Assembly: GCA_902493515.1 (NCBI GenBank)
Contig: CABUPE010000037.1
Span: forward strand, 1 to 22,441
From: an uncultured Collinsella sp.
Lineage (GTDB): Bacteria; Actinomycetota; Coriobacteriia; Coriobacteriales; Coriobacteriaceae
DNA: 22,441 bases
Direction: 5' to 3'
The position numbers and the translations under genes were made by a program. Each line of letters opens with the position of its first letter. The stretch's first letter is position 1. Of this stretch, positions 9,301 to 14,631 are shown piece by piece. The notes beneath the pieces are model-generated. The model had not been told where the DNA came from and ran no database searches. It was given only the letters and a program-made list of their open reading frames with translations.

Positions 9301-10601
9301 TCACCCTTCTTCCACTCGGTATCTGGTCCATCGGACCGGTACAACTCGAAGGTTGCGCCATTGACTGCCTCGCCGTTTTGGTCGACCTTCGCGACCTCGG
9401 ACGACGGCAGGGTGGTGAGGTTGAACTTGAGCGACATGTTCGATGCGCCCGCGCCGCGCTCCAGATAGAAGAAACTCAGCGTATGCTTGGTGCTGTCGCG
9501 GAAGGTGTTGCCGGAGAAGTTGGTGGTATCTGCGCCGGCAGCTTGGAACATCGCCTTAATGGTGGTGTCTTGAATTGTCTTTTCGGGATCATTTGCATTG
9601 TCAACATGACCGACATGAACGCCACCGGTGGCGAAGTTGATCTTGAGCGTCGCCTTCTCGTGGATGCCACCCAGATCGCCCACGAGTACGCCATCGATGT
9701 ACACCCAGACGTCGTCGTCACCCGAGAACTCAAAGACCATGTCGTTGTTATCGGTGGTCTTGCCGCCCGCAGGCTGGACAAACTCTGTGGTCATGGACAT
9801 GCCAAAGTGGTGGTTGAGGCTCGTGCTTCCGTCCACGATCTTTTTGGGCGAAAGCTTATTGCCCTGTTCGTCGAAAACTTTGTAGGCCGAGTCAAAGGGG
9901 AAGAATTGGCCTAGATTGGTTTCGCTATTAGAACTTCCTTTGTATACGCCCGCGGAGTCGTAGACATTAAAGGAGTTCGTCGCGGGGCTATACACGGCAT
10001 AGTTGCCGTCAGAACCATACGAGTCGTAAACGTAATAGCCATCCTTAAGCTGGAAAAGGCCCTTCACGTTGTTGTAGACGGCCTTACCATTCTGCTTATC
10101 GTTATTAAAGAGATAGGCCAGCGACTCGTCGGCGTACGTATCACTTAAGCCATAGGAGGTATAGGTGCCGGCATTGATTGACGGATAGCCATCTACCAGT
10201 GTGTTCTTCACAAATGAAAGACGTCCAAAGCCGCCAGTGCCACTTCTTCCCGTCCATTTATTAATGCCCGATCCGGCGCCGCCATTGAACTTGAGCTGAT
10301 GGTCTTTATTGATGCCGGTGTTGTCATTCTTGTTGTCGTTGTTTATGTTCTTCGAGCTGTCGTTGTCGCCATCGACGACCCAATAGTCGAACAAATTGAC
10401 CGTAGTGCCGGTGGGATTCACCGTCTGCACGGCATGGTTGCTAAAAGGAACCGCTTGATCGGCCGACGCACTCGTCGCGCCAAACATGAGCGCGCACGCC
10501 GCCAGCGGGACGGCCAAAACCCTCAGGACACGCTTTGCGGTATTGGTTTTCTTGCCAAAAGGCTTTAGTATTTCTCGAGCTCTCGCACACGCGCGATTCA
10601 T
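1..10601 (-). CDS. Giant secreted modular adhesin/pilin-like surface protein (3' end outside window)
   Basis: One open frame of 3533 codons runs from ATG at 10601 to the left edge with no stop. A Shine-Dalgarno sequence GGGGAGG lies 5 nt before the ATG. Residues 1-47 form a signal peptide with a basic start, a hydrophobic core and an ASA|D cleavage site. Residues 60-395 resemble a fibro-slime domain, with the hallmark SGDDDVWVYIDG and DLGGIH around 290-314 and FFYLERG near 375. SpaA/Cna-B-like modules lie near 400-480 (KVDQNGEAVNGATFELY) and 695-790. A DUF7601-like module is at 953-1110. Eight Spy0128/FctA-like modules span about 1119-2414, each with GTYTYTI-like strands and ending FTNxY. Two DUF11-type modules (2415-2665) follow, then mixed DUF7601, FctA and DUF11 modules to 3533. 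Families are recognised by eye. Such modules usually form internal isopeptide bonds. A sortase signal would lie beyond the edge and is not seen. The probable role is cell-surface adhesion; the ligand is unknown. Confidence 0.93.
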   Translation of the reverse strand, partial: MNRACARAREILKPFGKKTNTAKRVLRVLAVPLAACALMFGATSASADQAVPFSNHAVQTVNPTGTTVNLFDYWVVDGDNDSSKNINNDNKNDNTGINKDHQLKFNGGAGSGINKWTGRSGTGGFGRLSFVKNTLVDGYPSINAGTYTSYGLSDTYADESLAYLFNNDKQNGKAVYNNVKGLFQLKDGYYVYDSYGSDGNYAVYSPATNSFNVYDSAGVYKGSSNSETNLGQFFPFDSAYKVFDEQGNKLSPKKIVDGSTSLNHHFGMSMTTEFVQPAGGKTTDNNDMVFEFSGDDDVWVYIDGVLVGDLGGIHEKATLKINFATGGVHVGHVDNANDPEKTIQDTTIKAMFQAAGADTTNFSGNTFRDSTKHTLSFFYLERGAGASNMSLKFNLTTLPSSEVAKVDQNGEAVNGATFELYRSDGPDTEWKKGELVAQGTTKDGGQLIHQKSNGSVLSFDEEHNTNHCDYFVLKEVGLPAGYRSSLTSSTTATPGELHLQYKAAASGTGGVVVAPQTTVTTANNEQWTGSRMWLNGGYLAAKETISLSNETKDNKDKPISSGTTFAVVLKRTDKTKKDTDESAWTAVTGNPLNGYKLCSAHGIAGAVEAAKSADTSVFGVNTKGDYEVTVRSLPGDIETYAVMLQDKSQSEYTVAVYHTTASSLAEATTDNTSMVPYQTINRQFSTVIHLTNVQNRLFVQKVDDLGKPVNDATFELYKAEDVTGDSPSTYAIEAGATPYDTVQANGMTYPYDIEGAACFPLNSTKHAPLIKGTYYLRESVSPDGHEINNTITKVIVDDSGVYVDAGEEGDGVRSMSGPGSLIASLAQFGSPDSIDNTLTHIKGKLQSAAVDANGNLTWGQTCTAQGVTPSLAGNWMHMRYDKTTQGTKTILRYVEDGGDRNDQLATIFADTGINRMALYQDDDATNGTDLGTLQLNHLFTTATAVQYTDRRVARLQVTKTVTADNGLTAPTEDANGNDLTFTFKFTLPESQEGYEAHVFDASGNAVGNSFRLKNGGTHSIKAGETIRVYDLKQGDKYSVSELTTKGEASNGDVLASIVNAVTGSADESVLPAGFSLVSRKAGGEEQLGTGNTITGSIAALVDGKIPASNTLEFINNYSANSVTLEAENGLIAKKVLEGRNWADGDTFTVQLTADDGVPMPNGAKSKVSTVELTKNSQTQTVGDITYKTATFGDITYTKPGTYTYTISEVVPGSDAGADGISYSAASYTATVVVEDNHAGALVVTSVKVVQECNDAGVDTKTDVAGKVATFTNRYDTHEAKIIIHAQKILTDNAGTFPLAQNAFSFTLEGMGGYADDNAAFDPDKVDTSIKAPMPEDAEGNTATVGNNADDGAVTWPAISYAAKADAGRAYVYKFAENPGSIAGMTYDGSVYYAVVRNAKKSAGIQTSIEYYKVAEDGSVKQLDKNVTPSFTNIYSAEPTNVTLQGQKTVSGRDWNQGERYTFNLTAATDDASVTGLGKTTAQAVKDGAVAIGVNQAVASAPESGRVASFSFGTEAAPTVTFNRAGTFSFNITENAAQDGQAGMSMDKHTARATVVVTDLDESGNHAGKLRVSSVTYANTGASDADKIVTDKAAFTNAYRASGTFDGVTVSKTLEGRASTAGQFTFAVTGLWYNGVQTSVDGSEASLSNKVAGAGVSGAVVSASGEEKLFARKLTEQDLGRTFAYRIHENQPAAAGYTYDTGYTGDAIVLVKVLAHKDDPAKLYTVTTVLKGAGVTELLGDGADASALTDEKIVQLKQDSTTYVQQYDASEAGATTPTVSFVNRYAASLDYGADGGLQIEKTLTYPKDATIFGSPKSTFRYIVKPADETSASKVGISTNDKVFETANVEADAPKTVSLIPAGGLTFTQDDAGKTFTYTVSEIDDKATGYTYDKTVHTVKAVVADNGDGTLRVTTAVSKQVDGKDELEGQWIYPSGATSTGVATVKFKNTYTVTEAATYTPSVTKVVVGANAPDKFTFAMTAADDATKAAISGRLITGSSMSADNGYAEQKQTKEGLKDGEHEKINFSKLTFNKPGTYKFAINELAPNGGLGEWTYDAHTYALTVTVTDEGGKLVARVDGTTGSEGFIFTNRYRTSTSYELQGGLELVKTLSGHDLHAGMFGFTVTGKDKDDAATDKLNKLLRADDGKLTVTNDEPQADGTSHTGILGGLTFATEDADKTFTYKVVENRGNKGGYQYDSTYWMVEIAVKKRGDGSLYTVTTVKHYDANEVEEPRDTKTFSSENGVAKAQVFFTNSYAATGTFDGLTAEKVMDSGDKVEAGQYTFDLYAEKADGSLEKMDEGTTQAAENGTATVDFGKVNFKLGDATSGTHEQTIDLAGAVNDGVATKRHNADHTTTYSFNLVAKERLANLPEGVRPVDTSATCRVLLEVTDNNDGTLTPRVTYRDGTENGKIVFHNTRDKVKTIGTVAKPDVDIDGQLLSVGDSYVYTINWVNTEADAFVTVNDELPTGVVFEAFEGEYADKGAASGQLLTWNLGKQPAGSHGSVRVRVKITEDAVKDAQSAVGTINNTATVWVGNKSYTGATTNFVPKKSESDAQDSNESGVALGDELTYTIGYKNTEGASATVTITDAVPAGTEFVEFAGDHKDAGSKDNDGNLTWTLKDVPAGKEGTVQFKVRVTEDAFKSGGASGDISNQASVAVGNNPAVKTNTTTDQVSDGRLTLSKAVTATEGITAPNKAFTFKVLLYQADGTTPLAGTFAFAGRPGGTNGTYVSGQIKSGDTIALKAGGSVTVTLPAGAHYEVQELDSKGELMTSEDGFAVVDKANPQKGTVGQATQAGFTNVYSVESTKVENAFKVQKKIFGRNWMTSDAFTMTLTAQGEAPMPKGAKDGVSTIELHKDAQVGNFGAIEYTKPGTYTYMITEQSGDEAALTFSKATYRATVTVTDNGAGKLLAKTKIAQLTDDAGDAAERTVEVAVFTNTAKTGSLTVKKTVVGGDSQREFGFAVTLTDGDGEPVPGTFGKGEHAVTFADGKATFTLKDGGEKVITGLPVGTCYTVTEDAAEGYTTAVNGADGSKAEGAVTEDGATVAFTNTVKMGELDVSKTVVAREGLAVDADKTFEFAVEATDAAGHGVSGAYGDATFKDGEATLKLKDGQTARITGLPAGTAYTVTERAADGYKAAVNGAEGSRADGSISADQVAAAAFTNTFDPAPATASVPELTKVLAGGRKPGLQEGEFTFALSLTDGAGNVLEGYPIEAKNNKDGKVSFGELSFTNLGTYHATVTEKANGDVLIEDDAHAYTFDITVTQTGAGLKAEISNERGKKTFTNTFTPHDNTKAVTKADASGAKVDVGGKPVGVGDTLTYTIGWANNSVDDRGAARAADVTVTDALPKGVDYVEGSADGAAYDAATRTLTWSLGEQAAGATGTLSFDVKVSAEAAVVDDISNTATVKVGENESQTTTTHNKVSCEGSLTVKKTVVGGDSQREFGFAVTLTDGDGEPVPGTFGKGEHAVTFADGKATFTLKDGGEKVITGLPVGTCYTVTEDAAEGYTTAVNGADGSKAEGAVTEDGATVAFTN
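1456..1781. repeat. Perfect 326-bp direct repeat, copy 2
   Basis: This is the partner of the repeat at 1-326 and encodes residues 2941-3049 of the same protein in the same frame. Identity at every synonymous position points to recent duplication or gene conversion rather than selection on the protein alone. Confidence 0.97.
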
Positions 10602-10641
10602 GAAGGCCTCCCCAATCCATGAGGACGGCAAGAAGCGGCTC

Positions 10642-10670
10642 ATTATATGTGTGTCGTCGTCCCCATCGAT
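10642..10670 (-). promoter_or_regulatory. Putative promoter of the giant surface protein
   Basis: On the minus strand a consensus -10 TATAAT lies at 10642-10647, giving an expected transcript start near 10635 and a short leader of about 34 nt before the ATG at 10601. The -35 at the expected 17-bp spacing (10665-10670, ATCGAT) is poor, so the promoter may depend on an activator or on upstream DNA. An AT-rich stretch lies further upstream at 10718-10745. Confidence 0.55.
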
Positions 10671-10681
10671 GCAAATATACG

Positions 10682-10690
10682 CCCCCCCCC
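10682..10690. repeat. Homopolymer run of nine C (nine G on the minus strand)
   Basis: Nine consecutive C residues lie about 11 bp upstream of the putative -35 of the giant surface-protein promoter, between the core promoter and an AT-rich upstream stretch. I saw no other run this long in the window. Tracts like this are prone to slipped-strand length change. Confidence 0.9.
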
Positions 10691-10740
10691 GCGCAGAAAC
10701 GCAAGGCGGGACATCGCAATATACTTAAAATTGTAGCAAT

Positions 10741-10868
10741 TTAAACGACCCACTATTCCGCGTCAGGTTGCCACTCGGTCGTCAAATCGAACCATTCGCG
10801 CCATCAAAGGGGTTCGGCGGGATAAAACCGTCGGCAATCTTTATCCCCACAGCCCCACAAGGTAGCTA
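10741..10868. other. Intergenic stretch with no recognised gene
   Basis: I see no credible coding sequence here. There is a short 8-bp inverted repeat (GGGATAAA at 10819-10826, TTTATCCC at 10840-10847). AGCCCC near 10850 can also pair with GGGGCT near 10878, which is followed by a run of six T. This may be a weak plus-direction terminator. Confidence 0.4.
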
Positions 10869-10938
10869 ATTTGGGACGGGGCTTTTTTGACTACTTGGGC
10901 AATCAGATCGGCATGTAGTCAAAATAGCCGTCCCAAAT
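10869..10938. repeat. Imperfect palindrome A
   Basis: Left arm 10869-10894 begins ATTTGGGACGG and ends GACTAC. Right arm 10915-10938 is its near-exact reverse complement (GTAGTC...CCGTCCCAAAT). The loop is 20 nt and the arms differ by a small internal mismatch and length difference. No coding role is evident. It may be an interspersed repeat or a structured RNA. Confidence 0.7.
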
Positions 10939-10972
10939 AGACTGGTCTGACGCTGCGCCACGAAAAGGACCT

Positions 10973-11100
10973 ATCTACTACGTTTAGGCCGCAGGGGTCA
11001 ACCATAGCCGACTTTTTCGAAAATCGGCCAGCTCTCTACCTGCGGTTTTGTTTTTGCAAATTCCGGGATGGTCCAGGTAGCTCGGTTAAACGTAGTAGAT
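10973..11100. repeat. Nested palindromic element B (128 bp)
   Basis: The ends are perfect 14-bp inverted repeats: ATCTACTACGTTTA at 10973-10986 and its reverse complement at 11087-11100. Inside lie a second pair (CCGCAGG near 10989 with CCTGCGG at 11039-11045) and a central near-palindrome (GCCGAC...TCGGC around 11008-11029). The nested layout suggests a mobile or REP-like element rather than a simple terminator. No reading frame of note is inside. Confidence 0.7.
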
Positions 11101-11168
11101 GGCCGCATTTCGTGGCAAACGGTCCGACCCAAGGCCCAAGGCGGCCAGCCTCGGATGACCATTCACGA

Positions 11169-11235
11169 AGTTGCGGTGGAATACGGACTGAATTAGCGCC
11201 TTAAAGGCAAAAACACTCCGTATTTCACCGCAACT
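11169..11235. repeat. Palindrome C downstream of the tadA-glycerate kinase gene
   Basis: Arms of 19 bp (11169-11187, AGTTGCGGTGGAATACGGA, and 11217-11235) match at 18 of 19 positions. The loop contains a small GCCTT/AAGGC hairpin. It starts 18 nt after the stop codon of the minus-strand gene and so would fold at the 3' end of that mRNA. No T-run follows on either strand, so a stability or repeat role is likelier than a classical terminator. Confidence 0.7.
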
Positions 11236-11252
11236 TATCGAGGGGATGGGTT

Positions 11253-13034
11253 TTAGAGGCGGGCGAGGTCGTAGGCTTGGGCAGCTGCCTCGCCAGCGCA
11301 GATGAGGTTGGTTGTGGCTTCTTGCGCACCGAGCGCCTGGTCGAGAGGCATGGGCTTGCGGCAAATCGGCAAAACCAAGTCAATACCCTGCTCATACACC
11401 GCATCCAGGTTGACGGCGCGCCCGCCCACGACGGCGACCACCGGCTTACCATATCGCTTCGCGCGACGGGCCATGCCCACCGGCGCCTTACCGGCGGCGG
11501 ATTGCTCGTCCATATTGCCCTCGCCCGTAATGACCAGGTCGACATCGCGTACGCGCTCGTCAAACCCAATCAGATCGAGCACCGTCTCCACGCCCGAACG
11601 CAACTCGGCACCGAGCGCCAGCAGCGCGGCACCCAGGCCGCCGGCAGCACCGGCACCGGGCACACCGAGCACCGAGCCAAATGTCCGTGCACCCTCGGGC
11701 ACACGCAACAGCTCCTGGGCTCGCGCCTCGGCAATTGCCGCATCAAGCAGGCGGCCGTAGCCGACCATCCAACCGTCGTACCTGCGCAGCGCCTCGGCGT
11801 CACCCGTCGGCAAACCCTTCTGCCCGCCAAACACCGCCAGTGCACCGCGACGCCCCACGAGCGGATTCTCGACATCGGAAAGCACCACGACACGCGCGCC
11901 GTTCAGCGCCCGAAGCGCTGGCGCCAAATCGATACTCACCACCTGCTCAAGGCCGGCAAGACCGGGGGCGATATTGCAGCCCTGATCATCGACCACACGC
12001 GCGCCCAGCGCCTGCAGCATACCGGCGCCACCATCGTTGGTGGCGCTGCCGCCCAAGCCGATATAGATAGTCTTTGCCCCGGCACGAACCGCACGGAGCA
12101 TCAGCCCACCCACGCCATAGGTTGTAGCAGCCAGCGCCGACGACTCCGTGCAAGGCGAGTACCCGATGCCCGCGGCTTCGGCCATCTCAATAACAGCCGA
12201 CTCATGCTCGACATCAACCAGCATCCGGGCAGGCACACGCTCGCCCAAGGACCCTGCAACCTCGCAGGTCACAAGCTCGCCACCGCAGGCGGCAACGGCA
12301 TCGAGCGTTCCCTCACCACCATCTGCCAGCGGCAATGTGCGCACCTCGGCATCGGGCCACACACGGCGCATGCCTTCGGCAACCGCCGCCTCCGCCTGCG
12401 CACTCGAAACGCTGCCCTTAAAGGAGTCGATCGCCAACAGCACACGGCGGGGCCGGCGGCACGCGGCACCAAAATCGACCGCCTCAACGACGATATCTTC
12501 GGCACACGCGAGCGCCTCAGCGTGAGCGGCATGTGCCTCAAGATCGGCCCCACAACCGCAGCCAGCACCATCGGCACCACGCAGCCCACAAAAATACCCG
12601 CTCAACACCTCACGACACTCGTCTGCCAGCACGCCGGCGGTCACATTAAACCGATGATTCAGGCGCGAGTCGGCATTCAAATCGTATAGGGATCCCAGCG
12701 CGCCGGCCTTGGCGTCGCTCGCGCCATACACGCAGCGCCCCACGCGCGCGTTGACCATAAGGCCCGCGCACATGCAGCAGGGTTCCAACGTCACATAAAC
12801 CGTACAGTCGAAAAGGCGCCAGCGGCCAAGCGCCTGGGCAGCGGCGCACACGGCCGCAAACTCGGCATGAGCCGAAGGTTCCTGGTCGAGCTCGCGACGA
12901 TTATGCGCCCGCGCGACGATCTCACCGTCGCGCACCACTACGGCTCCGATGGGCACCTCGCCCACCGCCGCGGCGGCGCGCGCCTCGGCCAGTGCCTCGC
13001 GCATGAACTTCTCGTCGATTTCGGTGATCGTCAT
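11253..13034 (-). CDS. tadA: Fused tRNA adenosine deaminase (TadA) - glycerate kinase
   Basis: This 593-residue protein joins two enzymes. Residues 1-152 are a full TadA-type deaminase with H56-A-E58 and P85-C86-C87-M-C89, the zinc ligands and proton-shuttle Glu of the family that makes inosine-34 in tRNA-Arg. Residues 197-593 are a full glycerate kinase of the GlxK/GarK family, with DSFKGS at 203-208, GLGGSATNDGG at 326-336 and TGEGNMDEQ from 503; it phosphorylates D-glycerate using ATP. The linker 153-196 is Ala/Cys-rich and contains no Met, so there is no obvious internal start. I chose ATG 13034 because GGGAAGG lies 6 nt upstream; a GTG at 13085 would extend the frame by 17 residues. The two functions are unrelated. 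No membrane segment is seen, so it is cytoplasmic. Confidence 0.92.
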   Translation of the reverse strand: MTITEIDEKFMREALAEARAAAAVGEVPIGAVVVRDGEIVARAHNRRELDQEPSAHAEFAAVCAAAQALGRWRLFDCTVYVTLEPCCMCAGLMVNARVGRCVYGASDAKAGALGSLYDLNADSRLNHRFNVTAGVLADECREVLSGYFCGLRGADGAGCGCGADLEAHAAHAEALACAEDIVVEAVDFGAACRRPRRVLLAIDSFKGSVSSAQAEAAVAEGMRRVWPDAEVRTLPLADGGEGTLDAVAACGGELVTCEVAGSLGERVPARMLVDVEHESAVIEMAEAAGIGYSPCTESSALAATTYGVGGLMLRAVRAGAKTIYIGLGGSATNDGGAGMLQALGARVVDDQGCNIAPGLAGLEQVVSIDLAPALRALNGARVVVLSDVENPLVGRRGALAVFGGQKGLPTGDAEALRRYDGWMVGYGRLLDAAIAEARAQELLRVPEGARTFGSVLGVPGAGAAGGLGAALLALGAELRSGVETVLDLIGFDERVRDVDLVITGEGNMDEQSAAGKAPVGMARRAKRYGKPVVAVVGGRAVNLDAVYEQGIDLVLPICRKPMPLDQALGAQEATTNLICAGEAAAQAYDLARL

Positions 13035-13085
13035 CGTTCGCCTTCCCTGTTGCAAATTCAAAACGATGCTATCATTACGACTCAC

Positions 13086-13175
13086 GGAGAGATGGCAGAG
13101 CGGTTGAATGCGGCGGTCTTGAAAACCGTTGAGCGCGAGAGCGTTCCGGGGGTTCGAATCCCCCTCTCTCCGCCA
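13086..13175 (+). tRNA. tRNA-Ser (anticodon UGA)
   Basis: Acceptor strands GGAGAGA (13086-13092) and TCTCTCC (13165-13171) pair perfectly, followed by discriminator G and an encoded CCA (13173-13175). The anticodon loop CTTGAAA gives TGA at 13120-13122. A long variable arm and the T-loop GTTCGAATC are present, as expected for a class II serine tRNA. The gene ends only 2 nt from the stop codon of the convergent tetR-type gene, and no separate terminator is visible. Confidence 0.97.
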
Positions 13176-13177
13176 CT

Positions 13178-13762
13178 TTAGTGATTCACCGGTGTCATGG
13201 TCCGCTCAAACAGCGCATCGACCACGTCGGCTATCTCAGGTCGACGCTCAAGATCGTGGCCCGATTCCCACCATATCGTGAAAAGACGAATAATACCGCC
13301 GGCGACAAACTCAGACGTCGTCTCGAGTGACACGGGGGCCAGGGCATCCTCGGCAAGCACGTTCATCACACGCTCGCGGATGGAGTGGGCAATGCGGTCG
13401 CAAATAACGTTGGTCAACATGCCCGACATGCTGCTTGCCAAAATGTTATCCATGAGCCGCTCGTGCGCCAGAATCAAATCCATGGCATCGTCCAAAATCG
13501 CGTGCCGAAGCGCGCGCACGTCCTCGGCAGACACCGCGCCGGCCTCATCGGGCTGTTTTTGCGGCAAGCCCGACATGAGCTCATCGATATAAAAGGCGAA
13601 GTAATCGTTTTTATCGCGAAAGTGCTTATAGAACGTCGTGCGGCGAATCATGGCCCGGTCGCAAAGCATAGCAACCGTCAAATCCTCAAACCGATACTCT
13701 TCCAAAAGCTCGGTAAAGGCATCGAACAGGGCACGATAGGTTTTCTTGATGCGAAGGTCCAT
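13178..13762 (-). CDS. TetR/AcrR-family transcriptional regulator
   Basis: This is a 194-residue DNA-binding regulator. The N-terminus MDLRIKKTYRALFDAF is typical of TetR proteins. The helix-turn-helix follows near residues 28-50 (TVAMLCDRAMIRRTTFYKHF), with FYKHF being the family signature. The C-terminal two thirds are helical and would form the ligand and dimer domain; the ligand cannot be told. I chose ATG 13762 on the family N-terminus. ATG 13774 is an alternative, but GAGG abuts it with no spacing. Frames extending further upstream only mirror the lemA region. The gene is divergent from lemA across 211 nt, and a small palindrome near the lemA -10 could be a target, so control of lemA or itself is plausible but unproven. 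Confidence 0.85.
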   Translation of the reverse strand: MDLRIKKTYRALFDAFTELLEEYRFEDLTVAMLCDRAMIRRTTFYKHFRDKNDYFAFYIDELMSGLPQKQPDEAGAVSAEDVRALRHAILDDAMDLILAHERLMDNILASSMSGMLTNVICDRIAHSIRERVMNVLAEDALAPVSLETTSEFVAGGIIRLFTIWWESGHDLERRPEIADVVDALFERTMTPVNH

Positions 13763-13882
13763 CCGTATCGCCATCCTCAGGGCAAAGACAACACTCGTCA
13801 ATCTGTCGCATATCTTACACCTGTACCTCGCGCGCTTTGCCCCGGTGCCGACCCCGCCGAAAACATAACGCTTGCCGGAAAG

Positions 13883-13926
13883 TTCGGCACGGCAAAACGT
13901 TGCGGGTATACTAGTAGCGTTATACC
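13883..13926 (+). promoter_or_regulatory. Putative lemA promoter with overlapping small palindrome
   Basis: A -10-like TATACT (13907-13912) has TTCGGC (13883-13888) 18 bp upstream as a weak -35. Overlapping it, GGTATA (13905-13910) and TATACC (13921-13926) form an inverted repeat with a 10-nt spacer, a geometry compatible with a TetR-type operator. The arms are short, so chance is possible. Confidence 0.4.
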
Positions 13927-13973
13927 AACGGCAGCTGGCGCATGCCGCCGCGGCCATTCGAAACGGAGACATC

Positions 13974-14525
13974 ATGATTACCGTCATCATCGGCATCGTT
14001 GTTGTCATTGTGATTGTCTGCGCCATCGCCGGCATCTACAACAACATGGTCACCAAGCGTAACCGCATTGATAACGCCTGGCAGAACATCGATACGCAGC
14101 TGCAGCGCCGCAACGACCTGATCCCCAACCTGGTCGAGACCGTCAAGGGCTACGCCAAGCACGAGCAGGAGACGCTCTCCGCCGTGATCAGCGCGCGTAA
14201 CACCGCCGTCAAGGCCACCACGCCCGAGGCCAAGATGGAAGCCGACAACGTGCTGACCGGTGCGCTGCGTCAGCTCTTCGCCGTAGCCGAAGCCTACCCC
14301 GATCTTAAGGCAAACACCAACTTTACGCAGCTGCAGGCATCGCTCGAGGATACCGAGAACAAGATTAGCTACGCACGCCAGAGCTACAACGATTGCGTGC
14401 TCAGCTACAACAACGCCATTCAGACGTTCCCGGCTGTCATCTTTGCCGGCATCTTTCAGTTTAAGGAGCGCCAGGGCTTCGAGGCCGCCGAAGCAGCCCG
14501 CCAGGCCCCGACCGTCAAGTTCTAG
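13974..14525 (+). CDS. lemA: LemA family protein
   Basis: This 183-residue protein has one N-terminal membrane helix (residues 3-22, nearly all Ile/Val/Ala) followed by a long helical cytoplasmic domain. The LemA family pattern is clear: RNRIDNAWQNIDTQLQRRND, LIPNLVETVKGYAKHE, the later YNxxV-LSYNNAIQTFP, and the C-terminal FKERQGFEAAE. GGAG lies 5 nt before ATG 13974. A longer frame starting at 13872 would add 34 residues with no homology and no ribosome site. LemA proteins are widespread and their biochemical role is not established. Many LemA loci carry a TPM-domain partner, but none is adjacent here. The gene is monocistronic, ended by the terminator at 14562. Confidence 0.93.
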   Translation: MITVIIGIVVVIVIVCAIAGIYNNMVTKRNRIDNAWQNIDTQLQRRNDLIPNLVETVKGYAKHEQETLSAVISARNTAVKATTPEAKMEADNVLTGALRQLFAVAEAYPDLKANTNFTQLQASLEDTENKISYARQSYNDCVLSYNNAIQTFPAVIFAGIFQFKERQGFEAAEAARQAPTVKF

Positions 14526-14561
14526 TAGTTTGACAGCGCATCCTTAATCGGCCAAATGTAT

Positions 14562-14607
14562 AAACCGCCCCGTCGAGTGCATACTTCGACGGGGCGGTTT
14601 CCTTTTT
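14562..14607 (+). terminator. Strong rho-independent terminator of lemA
   Basis: A perfect 15-bp stem (14562-14576 with 14586-14600) closes a 9-nt loop, followed by CCTTTTT. It lies 37 nt after the lemA stop codon. Confidence 0.93.
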
Positions 14608-14631
14608 CGCAAAGGTCCCCCTCTAAGCGCC

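Noticed and set aside
3363..9914. Further long plus-strand frames (3363-4295, 4431-5897, 5907-7316, 7548-8618, 9201-9914)
   Set aside because: All lie opposite the same minus-strand adhesin frame, whose translation has clear repeated domains. The plus products resemble no family.
10869..11100. CRISPR array
   Set aside because: The repeats here are inverted pairs of different sequence, not regularly spaced direct repeats with spacers.
11277..12689. Plus-strand frame of 470 codons
   Set aside because: It is antisense to the TadA-glycerate kinase gene, which has all catalytic motifs. It has no recognisable domain.
13763..14035. N-terminal extension of the TetR-type gene
   Set aside because: The added residues are the reverse strand of the lemA region (Met/Thr-rich), and the family N-terminus begins at MDLRIKK.
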